A stretch of 64,000 nucleotides of DNA from Demequina salsinemoris (GCF_000974805.1 NZ_BBQZ01000001.1:721551-785550), one strand, 5' to 3'; positions 15,876 to 24,198 are shown, numbered from the stretch's first letter. The notes: a model not told the origin generated them from the sequence alone. A program made the numbers and translations.

Positions 15876-17009
15876 ATGAACGCCGTCAACTCCGTCACGA
15901 TCGTCGGGGGCGGGATCACCGGGCTCGCCGCAGCGTCGCTGCTCGCGGAGGCCGGGATTCACGTCGAGGTGCTCGAGGCGTACCGCACCTCCGAACCCGT
16001 CGGCTCGGGGATCAGCCTGCAGGGCAACGCGCTGCGGATGCTGGACCGCGTGGGCGTCTGGGCGGAGGTGCAGCACGCGGCCTCGGTCTTCGATGGGCTC
16101 GTGTTGCGCGCGCCCGACGCGCACGGCACCGAGCTGTTCAGGGTCGACGCGCATCGCGCCGGCGGCGACGAGTACCCGGCCGCCGCTGGCATGTACCGGC
16201 CGGACCTCGCCCGCATCCTTCGCGAGCGCGCCGACAGTCTCGGCGTGGTCGTGCACGAGCTCGAGCGCGTCGTGGAGGTGCGTCAGGACGCCGAAGGCGT
16301 GACGGCGGTGACGCGGTCGGGGCTCACCCTCACGTCCGACCTCCTGATCGGCGCCGACGGTCTGCACTCGTCCGTGCGCTCTCTCATGGGGATCGAGGCC
16401 GTGCCCGAGATGCTCGACTTCGGCGTCTGGCGCACCTTCGTCCCGCTCGCCCCGGGCGTCACCTGCACGGAGCTCTTCTACGGAGGCGCCGCGTACTACG
16501 CGGGCTACTCGCCGACGGGCCCCGACACGATGTACGCCTACATCGTCGACGACTACCAGGACCGCTCCGGTCTCACACCCGAGCAGATGCTCGCCCAGAT
16601 GCGCGAGCTGGCCGCGCAGTACCACGGCCCGTGGGACTCGATCGTGAACAACCTCACCGACGCCTCGCGCGTCAACTACACGCGGATGAGCTTCTTCTCC
16701 GTGCCGGGGGACTGGCACCGCGGCCGCATCGTCCTCATCGGCGACGCCGCCCACAGCTGCCCGCCCACCCTGGCACAGGGCGCGGCCCAGGGTCTCGAGG
16801 ACGCCGTCGTGCTGTCGGGGCTGCTCGCGAGCAGGCCGGCGATCGACGCGTCGCTCTGGGACGAGTTCTACGCCCGCCGCCGGCACCGCGCTCAGGTCGT
16901 GATCGAGAGCTCGCTTCAGATCGCCGAGTGGCGCCGCGAGGCCGACCGCAACCGAGAGACCGCAGAGCTCATGACGGAGGTCAGCGAGCTGCTCGCCCAG
17001 CCGCTGTAA
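15876..17009 (+). CDS. FAD-dependent aromatic monooxygenase
   Basis: 377 aa class A flavoprotein hydroxylase (PF01494). N-terminal Rossmann motif TIVGGGITGLAAASLLAEAG followed by Glu in VLEA, a middle DLLIGADGLHSSVR (the DG motif for FAD/NAD(P)H), and VLIGDAAHSCPPTLAQGAAQ with the GD motif. Closest in style to salicylate/3-hydroxybenzoate hydroxylases, which hydroxylate aromatic acids using NAD(P)H and O2. The ATG follows GGAGGTCAGG. It is the likely entry step that makes the diol or triol for the extradiol dioxygenase downstream (inference). A 15-bp terminator hairpin follows. Confidence 0.85.
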   Translation: MNAVNSVTIVGGGITGLAAASLLAEAGIHVEVLEAYRTSEPVGSGISLQGNALRMLDRVGVWAEVQHAASVFDGLVLRAPDAHGTELFRVDAHRAGGDEYPAAAGMYRPDLARILRERADSLGVVVHELERVVEVRQDAEGVTAVTRSGLTLTSDLLIGADGLHSSVRSLMGIEAVPEMLDFGVWRTFVPLAPGVTCTELFYGGAAYYAGYSPTGPDTMYAYIVDDYQDRSGLTPEQMLAQMRELAAQYHGPWDSIVNNLTDASRVNYTRMSFFSVPGDWHRGRIVLIGDAAHSCPPTLAQGAAQGLEDAVVLSGLLASRPAIDASLWDEFYARRRHRAQVVIESSLQIAEWRREADRNRETAELMTEVSELLAQPL

Positions 17010-17015
17010 GACGTC

Positions 17016-17050
17016 TGGCGCCCGCAGCCCTGACGGGGCTGCGGGCGCCA
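17016..17050. terminator. Bidirectional terminator between monooxygenase and FAH gene
   Basis: Perfect 15-bp stem TGGCGCCCGCAGCCC / GGGCTGCGGGCGCCA with a 5-nt loop, between two convergent genes. Confidence 0.8.
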
Positions 17051-17072
17051 CACGCCGGGGGAGGAGCGGGGG

Positions 17073-18056
17073 CTAGGCGGAGCGGACGATGCGGCGGCGA
17101 GCCGCGGGGATCGCCACCTGGGAGTCGCGCGGCGGGGCGACGGTGTTCACGATCTCGCCGATCCCGTCGACGACGATGCGTACCGTGTCGCCCGCCTTCA
17201 GCGCGGGCGGGTCCACCCTGCCGGAGCGTCCCCACGTCTCGGCGAGGCAGCCGCGCGCCGTGGTGCCGGAGGCCAGCACGTCGCCCGGCGCGACGCGCGA
17301 GTCGCGCGACGCGTAGGCGATCATCTCGGGGAACGTCCACGCCATGTGCGTCAGGTTGTCGCCACCGAAGCGCTCGCCGTTGATGTCCACGGAGACCTCC
17401 ACGTCGAGGAAGCCGCGTTCGTCGCGCCGCGCCGCCATCTCGTCCGCAGTCACGATCCACGGACCGAGCGTCGACGCGAAGTCCTTGCCCTTGCACGGGC
17501 CGAGCGAGACTTGCATCTCCCTGGCCTGGAGGTCGCGCGCGCTCCAGTCGTTGAAGATCGCGTAACCGAAGATCTGCTCCTCGGCTCGCTCCACGGTGAG
17601 GTTGCGCCCGTCGCACTCGCGTCGCGCGCCGATCACGACCGCGACCTCGAGCTCGAAGTCGAGCTCCGCGCACCGTGGCGGCACCACGGACTGGTTCGTC
17701 CCGATCATCGTGTGGGGGTTGGTGAAGTAGAACGTCGGGGCGTCGTACCAGGCGTCGGAGACCCGCGCGTCCGGATTCGAGAGCTTGACCATGCCCTCCA
17801 CGTGCTCCTCGAACGTCACGAAGTCGCGGACGCTGCTCGGCACCACGGGAGGCAGCAGCCGCACCGTGTCGAGCGGGCGCCATCCGCCGCGTTCGTCGGC
17901 CTCGATCAGTTCGCGGCCCAACGCGAGCGCGGTGGGAAGACCCGCCACGATCAGTGCGTCGACGGGCCTGCCGTCGGGAAGCGGGATGACGTGCCCATCG
18001 TGGACGAAGCCTGCCTCGATCGTGCCGTCGAGGCGCTGCCAGCGTGCGACCTTCAT
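17073..18056 (-). CDS. Fumarylacetoacetate hydrolase family protein
   Basis: 327 aa. The FAH fold metal site is visible: E135 and E137 in ELDFELEVAVVIG and D170 in YAIFNDWSARD. Upstream N-terminal cap SSVRDFVTFEEHVEG is typical of the fumarylacetoacetase/homoprotocatechuate isomerase group. Such enzymes hydrolyse or isomerise acylpyruvates or 2-hydroxymuconate-like ring-fission products. The start is ATG 18056, which overlaps the stop of the amidohydrolase by 4 nt; a longer open frame reads through the neighbour. Third gene of the minus-strand operon VOC dioxygenase - amidohydrolase - FAH. Contains GGACGATGC at 17084. Confidence 0.85.
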   Translation of the reverse strand: MKVARWQRLDGTIEAGFVHDGHVIPLPDGRPVDALIVAGLPTALALGRELIEADERGGWRPLDTVRLLPPVVPSSVRDFVTFEEHVEGMVKLSNPDARVSDAWYDAPTFYFTNPHTMIGTNQSVVPPRCAELDFELEVAVVIGARRECDGRNLTVERAEEQIFGYAIFNDWSARDLQAREMQVSLGPCKGKDFASTLGPWIVTADEMAARRDERGFLDVEVSVDINGERFGGDNLTHMAWTFPEMIAYASRDSRVAPGDVLASGTTARGCLAETWGRSGRVDPPALKAGDTVRIVVDGIGEIVNTVAPPRDSQVAIPAARRRIVRSA

Positions 18057-19045
18057 CGTCGTCCCTCCATCGTCGTGACCACCGGCGCCGGTGCGCGCAG
18101 CAGAGTTCCGGCATTGCGCACCACGTCGTCCGCGAGCGCCGTCACCTCGTCCACGCCGCCCGAGTCCCAGCCGCGGTAGTTGGTGCCGAACACAAGGCGG
18201 CCCGGGTTCGCCACCGAGCGCAGCAGCGCGAGCGAATCGTGCGAGTTGACGTGGGTGTCGAACCACAGCCTCGAGAACTGGGCGTCGAACTCCTCCACCG
18301 TGATCGGAGAGCGGGGAAGGCTCGCGAACTTCCGGAGCCGACCGTGCTGGAAGGCGATGCTTCCGCCGCCGTGGCTGACGTACACGTCGAGGTCCGGGTG
18401 GCGCAGCAGCACCTTGCCGAACAGCAGCGAGGCGACGGCCAGCGTCTCCTCGTGCGGGTAGCCGAGCGTCACATGCCAGTCGAAGCGGTCCAGCCGCGGG
18501 TCGCCCGGAGGCCCGTCGACGCCGGGCACGGTCGAGTGGACGAAGAGCGGCACGTCGAGGTCCACGCACGCCTGATACAGGTCGTCCATGTCCGGGTGGT
18601 CGAGCGAGGCGCGCGCATCCGTGCCGACGTAGCCGCCGACCAGCCCGAGCTCACGCACGCCGTGCTCGAGCTCGCGGATCGCGGCACCCATGTCGGTGGT
18701 CGGGAGCGCCGCGAACCCCTTGAGCCGCGCGGGCTGCTGGGCGCACCACTCGGACATGAGGGTGTTCGCGGAGCGCAGGAACGGCACCTGCGCCCCGGCC
18801 GGGGTGTGGGTCAGCAGCCACAACGGCGACAGCGACAGCACCTGCAGGCCGATGCCGTCCTCATCGAGCGAGTCGACTCGCTGGAGCGAGGTCTCGGCGA
18901 GGCTCGACTTGGGCCCGATCGGCCAGCGGTACCCGCCCATGACGATCTCGTGGCGACCCTCGCCGACCTTGCGGATCTCCGGCCCGAGGTCTCCGGCGGT
19001 TCCGAGCAGCTCGTCGAAGAACAGGTGCGCGTGGACGTCGATCAC
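18053..19045 (-). CDS. Amidohydrolase-2 family (ACMSD-like) decarboxylase or hydrolase
   Basis: 330 aa. The N-terminus MIDVHAHLFFDE carries the HxH metal motif (H5, H7). Later strands provide LFVHSTVPG, VYVSHGGGSIAF and FGTNYRGWD, the His and Asp ligands of the PF04909 TIM barrel. Relatives include aminocarboxymuconate-semialdehyde decarboxylase, gamma-resorcylate decarboxylase and 4-oxalomesaconate hydratase, all acting on aromatic acids or ring-fission acids. The start is GTG 19045, overlapping the dioxygenase stop (GTGA); the long upstream open frame over the dioxygenase gene is a shadow. Position directly after an extradiol dioxygenase suggests a role on its product. Confidence 0.82.
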   Translation of the reverse strand: MIDVHAHLFFDELLGTAGDLGPEIRKVGEGRHEIVMGGYRWPIGPKSSLAETSLQRVDSLDEDGIGLQVLSLSPLWLLTHTPAGAQVPFLRSANTLMSEWCAQQPARLKGFAALPTTDMGAAIRELEHGVRELGLVGGYVGTDARASLDHPDMDDLYQACVDLDVPLFVHSTVPGVDGPPGDPRLDRFDWHVTLGYPHEETLAVASLLFGKVLLRHPDLDVYVSHGGGSIAFQHGRLRKFASLPRSPITVEEFDAQFSRLWFDTHVNSHDSLALLRSVANPGRLVFGTNYRGWDSGGVDEVTALADDVVRNAGTLLRAPAPVVTTMEGRR

Positions 19046-19968
19046 CGCACGGCCTCCGCCGCGTACGGATGCACGGAGCTCTGCGGTGGCAGCGGCCGGA
19101 ACTGGTGACCCCAGATCTCGGTCCGGTTGCCCCAGCGCTTGTCCAGCCTGCGCATCGTCCAGGCATCGTCGTCGTCGATCACGAGCGAGTCGGCGCCGAA
19201 CTCCAGGTCGAAGCCGCTGGGGGTGCGCGTGTAGAACGACAGCTGCTCGTCGCCCGCGTGGCGCCCGAGGCTCGCGCTGATCTCGTATTCGCTCCGCTGC
19301 GCCAGATCGTAGGCGCGACCCACATCGTCGATGTCGGTGCTCTCGACCATGACGTGGTTGAGGCCGAGCGCGCCTGGGATGCCCCAGATCGCGAGGCTGT
19401 GGTGGCGCGGGTTGCAGCGCAAGAACGCCATCGGCCCGAGCCCGACGTCGACGACGTCGCTGCACTTGAACCCCAAGGTGTCCTCGTAGAAGCGGCTCGC
19501 CTCCTCCATGTCGGGGACGATGAGCACGGCGTGTCCGAGCCCCTGGTCGCCCGTGATGAACGACGAGGTGGCGCGCTGCCCCCGGAAGGTGCGGTCCATA
19601 TGCCCCTGGCCGTAGAAGACCTCGTGACGCACGCCGAACGGGTCGGAGAACGACGCGAGCGCCGACACCCTCCGCTCGTCCGCGAGCTCGGGGGACTCGT
19701 CGACCACCTCGACGCCCTTGACCCGCAGGTCCTCGATGACGGCCGCGAAGTCGAGCCGGTTCCCCGTCTCCCATCCCAGGTAGAGCAGGCGGTCGTCCTC
19801 GCCGGGGACGATGCGCATGCGGTACATGCGGTCGTCCCACCGGATCTGCGCGGCCCCCGACTCGTCGAGGTCGCACTCGAGGCCGAAGACGTCGTTCGCG
19901 AAGGGGAGCCACTCGGCGACCTGCGGGGACTGGAAGCCTACGTAGCCCAGGCTGTGGATGCGCGTCAC
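19042..19968 (-). CDS. Type I extradiol ring-cleavage dioxygenase (VOC superfamily)
   Basis: 308 aa, two-domain VOC protein like BphC/HsaC. The 2-His-1-carboxylate Fe(II) triad is visible in the C-terminal domain: H146 in GLGHAVLIV, H205 in GLNHVMVES, E256 in PSGFDLEFG. It should cleave a catecholic ring next to one hydroxyl. The start is GTG 19968 with AGGAGGT just upstream. First gene of a three-gene operon (dioxygenase, amidohydrolase, FAH hydrolase) joined by 4-nt overlaps. Its promoter (site D) shares the operator and the -35 block of the monooxygenase promoter. Substrate unknown; the neighbours suggest a carboxylated or nitrogen-bearing aromatic. Confidence 0.88.
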   Translation of the reverse strand: MTRIHSLGYVGFQSPQVAEWLPFANDVFGLECDLDESGAAQIRWDDRMYRMRIVPGEDDRLLYLGWETGNRLDFAAVIEDLRVKGVEVVDESPELADERRVSALASFSDPFGVRHEVFYGQGHMDRTFRGQRATSSFITGDQGLGHAVLIVPDMEEASRFYEDTLGFKCSDVVDVGLGPMAFLRCNPRHHSLAIWGIPGALGLNHVMVESTDIDDVGRAYDLAQRSEYEISASLGRHAGDEQLSFYTRTPSGFDLEFGADSLVIDDDDAWTMRRLDKRWGNRTEIWGHQFRPLPPQSSVHPYAAEAVR

Positions 19969-20054
19969 GGGGACCTCCTGACGTCGAGCGCCCGACGGCT
20001 CCGGTCGCCATCGAGATCGGCTCTGGCCGCGCGACGCTGCGCGGCGATAGACCC

Positions 20055-20108
20055 ACCGTAGAAACTCGCGGCGCGGCGCGGAAACAGTTGTCCGCGATGG
20101 CCGCTATC
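20055..20108 (-). promoter_or_regulatory. Composite LysR-type promoter, site D (dioxygenase operon / lysR)
   Basis: Minus strand: GATAGCGGCCATC (20108-20096), 7 nt, ACTGTTTCCGC (20088-20078), 17 nt, TACGGT (20060-20055). The palindrome also lies just upstream of the lysR TAGGCT -10 (20118-20123, plus), so binding here could both activate the operon and repress lysR. Confidence 0.7.
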
Positions 20109-20146
20109 ACCGACTGCTAGGCTCCCCGCAACTGAAGGGGGACAGT

Positions 20147-21091
20147 GTGGTTGCCCGGCTCGAATCGATCGACCTGAATCTGCTCGTTGCGCTCAACGCG
20201 CTGCTCGAGGAACGCCACGTGACCAACGCGGGCGCGCGGCTGCACATCGGCCAGTCCGCGATGAGCGGCGTCCTCAGGCGCCTGCGCGGCTACTTCGGCG
20301 ACGAGCTGCTCGTGCGGGTGGGCAACGAGCTTCAACTCACCCCGTTCGCCGAGAGCCTGCGACCCGCGGCTCGTGCCGCCTACGACTCGGCGAGCGTGCT
20401 GTTCTCCGCGGGTGTCGAGTTCGACCCGAGGACCTCCGAACGCGTGTTCTCCATCGCGCTGTCCGACTACTCGCTCACCCGTATCGGCCCGGTGCTGATG
20501 GGCCTGCTGCGGGAGGAGGCGCCTCACGTCGGGGTCTCCTTCGAGCCGACGCCGACCACCTTCGTGAAGGATCCCGATGGCGCCCTTCTGCAGAGCGACA
20601 TCCTGGTGCTGCCCGTCGTCTACCTGCCGGCCTACACGAGCGCGTCCCTGCCTGTGTTCGAGGACGACTTCGTCGTCGTGATGGCGAGCGAGCACCCGCT
20701 CGCGCGACGCCCCCAGCTCACTGTCAAGGACCTGAGGAGCGCCCCTCAGGTCCACGCCCAACTCGGTCCGCGCAACCAGCTGCGACCGCTTGCTGGGGTA
20801 GACGCCCACCTCGCGCTCGCCGCGGCGCCGCCCCACGCGTCGGTGCACTCCTACCTCGCGATGCCCGACATGCTCCGACAGGGCTCGCATTGGGCGCTCG
20901 TGCCCCGATCACTTGCCGAGAGTGCATGCTCTTCCGACGAGTTCACGGTGGTCGAGACGCCGTTCGAGGGCGAAGGGTTCACCGAGCACGCCTTCTGGCA
21001 CCCCTCTCGCCAGCGCGACAGCGGGCTCACGTGGCTCAGGGGGATCCTCGGGCGGGTCCGCGAGGAGTTGGCGACGGTCGAAGGCTACTGA
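20147..21091 (+). CDS. LysR family transcriptional regulator
   Basis: 314 aa, usual length. N-terminal winged HTH: LESIDLNLLVALNALLEERH, then VTNAGARLHIGQSAMSGVLR and RLRGYFGDELLVR; a type-2 periplasmic-binding effector domain follows. This N-terminus is of the NodD/SyrM/NagR/LinR kind (DLNLL), whose members often sense aromatic acids. Start GTG 20147 with GAAGGGGG upstream and TAGGCT at 20118-20123. Divergent from the dioxygenase operon with the operator palindrome between them, the classic LTTR arrangement. It is the likely regulator of all four site A-D promoters. Confidence 0.9.
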   Translation: MVARLESIDLNLLVALNALLEERHVTNAGARLHIGQSAMSGVLRRLRGYFGDELLVRVGNELQLTPFAESLRPAARAAYDSASVLFSAGVEFDPRTSERVFSIALSDYSLTRIGPVLMGLLREEAPHVGVSFEPTPTTFVKDPDGALLQSDILVLPVVYLPAYTSASLPVFEDDFVVVMASEHPLARRPQLTVKDLRSAPQVHAQLGPRNQLRPLAGVDAHLALAAAPPHASVHSYLAMPDMLRQGSHWALVPRSLAESACSSDEFTVVETPFEGEGFTEHAFWHPSRQRDSGLTWLRGILGRVREELATVEGY

Positions 21092-21112
21092 CCGCCGGCT
21101 GTCCCGTCGCTC

Positions 21113-21135
21113 GCACGCCCGGGGGCCCGGCGTGC
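21113..21135 (+). terminator. Terminator hairpin after lysR
   Basis: GCACGCC / GGCGTGC arms with an additional inner G/C pairing, starting 22 nt after the lysR stop. Confidence 0.5.
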
Positions 21136-21178
21136 AGGAATTGACGACGACCTCGACCAAGAGCCGCCCCATGTGTTA

Positions 21179-21188
21179 CCAATATTGG
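21179..21188. promoter_or_regulatory. Palindrome CCAATATTGG upstream of the hydrolase-isomerase pair
   Basis: Perfect 10-bp palindrome in an AT-rich patch 78 nt before the GTG at 21266. Possible operator or part of the promoter; no regulator assigned. Confidence 0.35.
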
Positions 21189-21265
21189 CGACAACCGGTG
21201 CGCCGTGTCGACCACGACCACCGAAGTCAACAGGCTGGCACACAAGTCTCAACGGGGAGGTGGCC

Positions 21266-22024
21266 GTGACGACATTCATCCTCGTCCACGGGGCATGGCA
21301 CGGTGGATGGTGCTGGGATCGCGTCTCGTCACGACTGCGCGAAGCCGGCCACGAGGTCCATGCCCCGACGCTCACAGGCCTGTCCGAGAGAAGCCACCTG
21401 CTCTCGCCGCTGGTAGGGCTGGAGACGCACATCGAGGACATCGTGCGGCTCATCGACGTCGTCGGGCCGTCGGACATCGTGCTGGTCGGCCACAGCTACG
21501 CCGGCCAGATCATCAGCGCCGTCGCGGATCGACGCCCCGACCGGATCTCGACCCGCGTCTATCTCGACGCATTCGTCGGACAGGACGGGACCTCGGCACG
21601 AGCGCTGCTCCCGGAGACGATCGCGCACCACTGGGCGGAGTCGGTGGAGGAGCGCGGCTTCGGGTGGCTCGTTCCCGTACGGGATCTGACCGTGCTCGGA
21701 GTCAAGGACCCGACCGATCGCGACTGGCTGTCGCCTCGCCTCACGCCCCATCCGTGGAAGACCTACACCGATCCGCTCCTGCTCGGCAGCGACCTGGATC
21801 GGGTGCCCGCGCAGTACATCGAGTGCGTGTCCTGGATGCGCGCCTTCCGCGGTCATGCCGATAGAGCGCGAGCGCTCGGTTGGCCCGTGCACGAGCTCGA
21901 GACGGGGCATGAGGCGATGGTGACCGCGCCGCAGGAGCTCGCTGAGCTCCTGGTCGCGATCGCGTCGCCCCGAGCGCCCGCTCAAGGTCATGTTCCCGCC
22001 ACTCAGCCGAGCACGGTGGGCTGA
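21266..22024 (+). CDS. Alpha/beta hydrolase, methylesterase/hydroxynitrile lyase-like
   Basis: 252 aa. N-terminal TTFILVHGAWHGGWCWDRV (oxyanion HG) and nucleophile elbow IVLVGHSYAGQIIS (Ser in GHSYAG), with ELETGHEAMVT giving the catalytic His. The sequence style matches the MenH/EstC and plant methylesterase-hydroxynitrile lyase group, common in bacterial catabolic clusters as esterases or lactonases. The GTG at 21266 follows GGGGAGG; the extension upstream crosses the promoter palindrome. It is followed after 1 nt by a muconolactone isomerase-like gene, so an enol-lactone hydrolysis step would be a logical job. Not under the four-site LysR regulon, as far as visible. Confidence 0.8.
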   Translation: MTTFILVHGAWHGGWCWDRVSSRLREAGHEVHAPTLTGLSERSHLLSPLVGLETHIEDIVRLIDVVGPSDIVLVGHSYAGQIISAVADRRPDRISTRVYLDAFVGQDGTSARALLPETIAHHWAESVEERGFGWLVPVRDLTVLGVKDPTDRDWLSPRLTPHPWKTYTDPLLLGSDLDRVPAQYIECVSWMRAFRGHADRARALGWPVHELETGHEAMVTAPQELAELLVAIASPRAPAQGHVPATQPSTVG

Positions 22025-22025
22025 C

Positions 22026-22307
22026 ATGGAGTTCCTGGTGCGGTCGGAGAACCGCCTCCCCGCCGACACTCCATCCGAGAGGCGCGAGGAGCTGAGGAGC
22101 GCCGAGCGCGCTCGCGCCGTCGAGCTGCGCGCGGAGGGCATGCTCAAGAGGCTGTGGCGGGTTCCGGGCCGCAACGCCACGATCGGGCTCTACGAGGCGG
22201 CCGACGCCACCGCTCTGCACGCGGCGCTCATGTCGCTGCCGATGGCGCCGTGGCTCGACGTGACCGTGGAGCCACTCGCGACCCACCCGCAGGAGCAGAC
22301 GCTCTGA
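22026..22307 (+). CDS. Muconolactone delta-isomerase-like protein
   Basis: 93 aa, the usual length for MLI (PF02426). It begins MEFLVRSENRLPADTPSERR, has AERARAVELRAEGMLKRLWR and VPGRNATIGLYEAADATALH, and ends with a PMAPWLDVTVEPLATHP segment, all as in CatC-like proteins. CatC moves the double bond in muconolactone to give 3-oxoadipate enol-lactone in the catechol ortho pathway. No catA or catB is present here, so the real substrate may be another lactone. It starts 1 nt after the hydrolase stop codon. Some orthologues are annotated only as MLI-family proteins; I keep the same caution. Confidence 0.8.
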   Translation: MEFLVRSENRLPADTPSERREELRSAERARAVELRAEGMLKRLWRVPGRNATIGLYEAADATALHAALMSLPMAPWLDVTVEPLATHPQEQTL

Positions 22308-22415
22308 GCACGCGCACTTGTCGGAACGTCCGAGCACGTGCCGTGTGCACCGACTGACTTCTGTGACCGGCACTCCTGAGACGATGCCTAGCCGACAGGC
22401 AGCGCCGAGCCTCCG

Positions 22416-23000
22416 CTAGGGCTCCCTTGCACCTATCGCTCGATCGACTACGGCGCGCATCTCGCGACGGATGTCGTCTTCAGCCATGTCGAAGAGAGTC
22501 GAATCCGCGCCGACCGCCATGATTCCCGCTCCCATGACTGCCATCGTGACGCGATCCTCCAAGGAAGGATCAGGCCCCAGGAGGACGGACCGAAGCCGCG
22601 CGACGAGCGATGACATCTCTGGATGGCGATCGACGATCGCCTGTGTGCCTGGGTCCGCGCGGAGCAGCCCGACTCGCAGCCGGAACTCGAGCACCAGATC
22701 GATGATCCCGTCGAACATGTCGCTCACCTGGACCCGGCGGTCACCCTCGGCCTCGGCGGCCTCAACGCCCTCCGCCAGCCTTTCCATCGCAGGCTCCATG
22801 AGGGCGAGCAGCATCTCCTCCTTGGTGCGGAACTGCTGGTAGACAGTCGCCTTCGAGACTCCGACGTGGTCGGCGATCATCTGCAGGCTGGTGCCGCTGA
22901 ATCCATGCTCAGCGAACAGCGCGAGCGCGGAGTCGAGAACCCGACCGCGCGTCTCGCCCCGTGGGGTGTACTTCCTCGCCACCGGCCGCCCTTCCCGCAT
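22416..23000 (-). CDS. TetR family repressor of the CruF-like gene
   Basis: 194 aa. HTH region RGRVLDSALALFAEHGFSG, then SLQMIADHVGVSKATVYQQF and RTKEEMLLALMEPAM. The ATG at 23000 lies 10 nt after TATAAT (23016-23011, minus); GTG 22982 with GAAGGG upstream is a credible alternative start. Its divergent control region holds three copies of the palindrome AGCCNNNNGGCT, one of which abuts its own -10, so autorepression and control of the membrane-protein gene are likely. The region is relatively AT-rich compared with the rest of the window. Ligand unknown. Confidence 0.88.
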   Translation of the reverse strand: MREGRPVARKYTPRGETRGRVLDSALALFAEHGFSGTSLQMIADHVGVSKATVYQQFRTKEEMLLALMEPAMERLAEGVEAAEAEGDRRVQVSDMFDGIIDLVLEFRLRVGLLRADPGTQAIVDRHPEMSSLVARLRSVLLGPDPSLEDRVTMAVMGAGIMAVGADSTLFDMAEDDIRREMRAVVDRAIGAREP

Positions 23001-23015
23001 CGTCGTGTGAATTAT

Positions 23016-23078
23016 AGCCAATCGGCTTGCAAATCTTTTAGCCGTTCGGCTACATTGCATCGACATAGCCGTTTGGCT
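23016..23078. promoter_or_regulatory. Triple TetR operator
   Basis: AGCCAATCGGCT (23016-23027), AGCCGTTCGGCT (23040-23051), AGCCGTTTGGCT (23067-23078). Centres are 24 and 27 bp apart, so they lie on roughly the same face for two of the three. Flanks extend the symmetry (ATAGCC...GGCTAT in the third). The first overlaps the TATAAT of the tetR gene. Confidence 0.8.
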
Positions 23079-23175
23079 ATATTCATGCACCCCTGCGACT
23101 GCGACAGCCGCAATCCATGGTCAAGGCCTCGGCACCACGGCGGCAGGGGCACGACCACAAGGATTGGAGTCGCGA

Positions 23176-24198
23176 ATGCTCTTCGGATCGCCCATCAGCT
23201 GGGTCCTCACAGAACTCTTCGCAGTCATCGTCTTCTTCGCGTGCATGTACCACGCGACCAAACAGTCCAAGCCATTCATCAGGATCCTCGAGCTCTTCGG
23301 CTTCGTGGTGGGGGCTGCCCTGTTCGAGAACGTCGGCGTCTTCCAGGCCCACACCTACTACTACGACGTGCGCCGCGTTCTCATGGTGGGTGGCGTCCCG
23401 CTCGAGATCCTGTTCCTCGAGGCCGCGATCTGGTACGCGGCCTTCAACCTGGCACTGCGACTCGTGAAGCGACTCTGGGCCGTTCCTCTCGTGGTGGGAC
23501 TCTTCGGCTCGATCCAGGACATGACGGTCGACCCGTCCGCCGTGTTCGACCGGTACGCGCTCTCAGCTGACGTCGCGGCGAAGGTGGAGGGCCTCTATCC
23601 CGGGGCCTTTGGCGACGGCGGACTGTCCGGCCAGTGGAACTGGAGCAACCCCGGGTACGACGGCGGGTTCTTCGACATCCCCTGGTACAACTTCAGCGGA
23701 TGGATGTACCTCATGGTGTGGTTCACGGCGTGGGTCCTTGTCGGCCGCTGGCTCCACTCGAAGTTCGATAACAACGTCGTCGGGTTCACCTATCCGATCC
23801 TCGCGGGCGTGCTCAACGTCGTGCTGATCGCGACGCCTCTGACGCGGTTCCTGCTCTTCGGGTGGGGCAGCATCGAGACGGGCGAGGGATCGGCTGCGCC
23901 CCAGCTTGTCATGCTCTGCTTCAACTACGCTCTGGCGATCATCCTGCTGGCGGTGTTCTGGCGAAGCCGCACGAAGATCGACCTTCGGGGCAATGGCTGG
24001 GTGATCTTCGGAGTGCCGATTGCTCTGCACCTCTTCGACATCGTCTACGCCTTCGCGATGGGTACCACGGTCGCCTATGTGCCGGCGCTCGTCGTCAGCG
24101 CAATCCATGTCGCATTCCTGGCGCTCGTCCTCGTGAGGAACAAGTCGGCCGCGGAGCCGACCTACACCGCGATCGATCCGGCGCCGGCCGCCTCCTAG
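23176..24198 (+). CDS. Polytopic membrane protein, CruF/DUF422-like
   Basis: 340 aa with about eight to nine hydrophobic segments. Motif pattern resembles the carotenoid hydratase CruF (DUF422): GVPLEILFLEAAIWYAAF in the middle of the first half, then QDMTVDPSAVFDRY, and GGFFDIPWYNFSGWMYL, which parallels the DP-A and G-Y/F-G-I/V-P-xxNFxGW features of that family. I see this as similarity in pattern, not proof. No carotenoid synthase, desaturase or phytoene gene is present. The ATG at 23176 has GGAG 6 nt upstream; TTG 23164 is the in-frame alternative. Regulated in all likelihood by the divergent TetR through three operators. Confidence 0.6.
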   Translation: MLFGSPISWVLTELFAVIVFFACMYHATKQSKPFIRILELFGFVVGAALFENVGVFQAHTYYYDVRRVLMVGGVPLEILFLEAAIWYAAFNLALRLVKRLWAVPLVVGLFGSIQDMTVDPSAVFDRYALSADVAAKVEGLYPGAFGDGGLSGQWNWSNPGYDGGFFDIPWYNFSGWMYLMVWFTAWVLVGRWLHSKFDNNVVGFTYPILAGVLNVVLIATPLTRFLLFGWGSIETGEGSAAPQLVMLCFNYALAIILLAVFWRSRTKIDLRGNGWVIFGVPIALHLFDIVYAFAMGTTVAYVPALVVSAIHVAFLALVLVRNKSAAEPTYTAIDPAPAAS

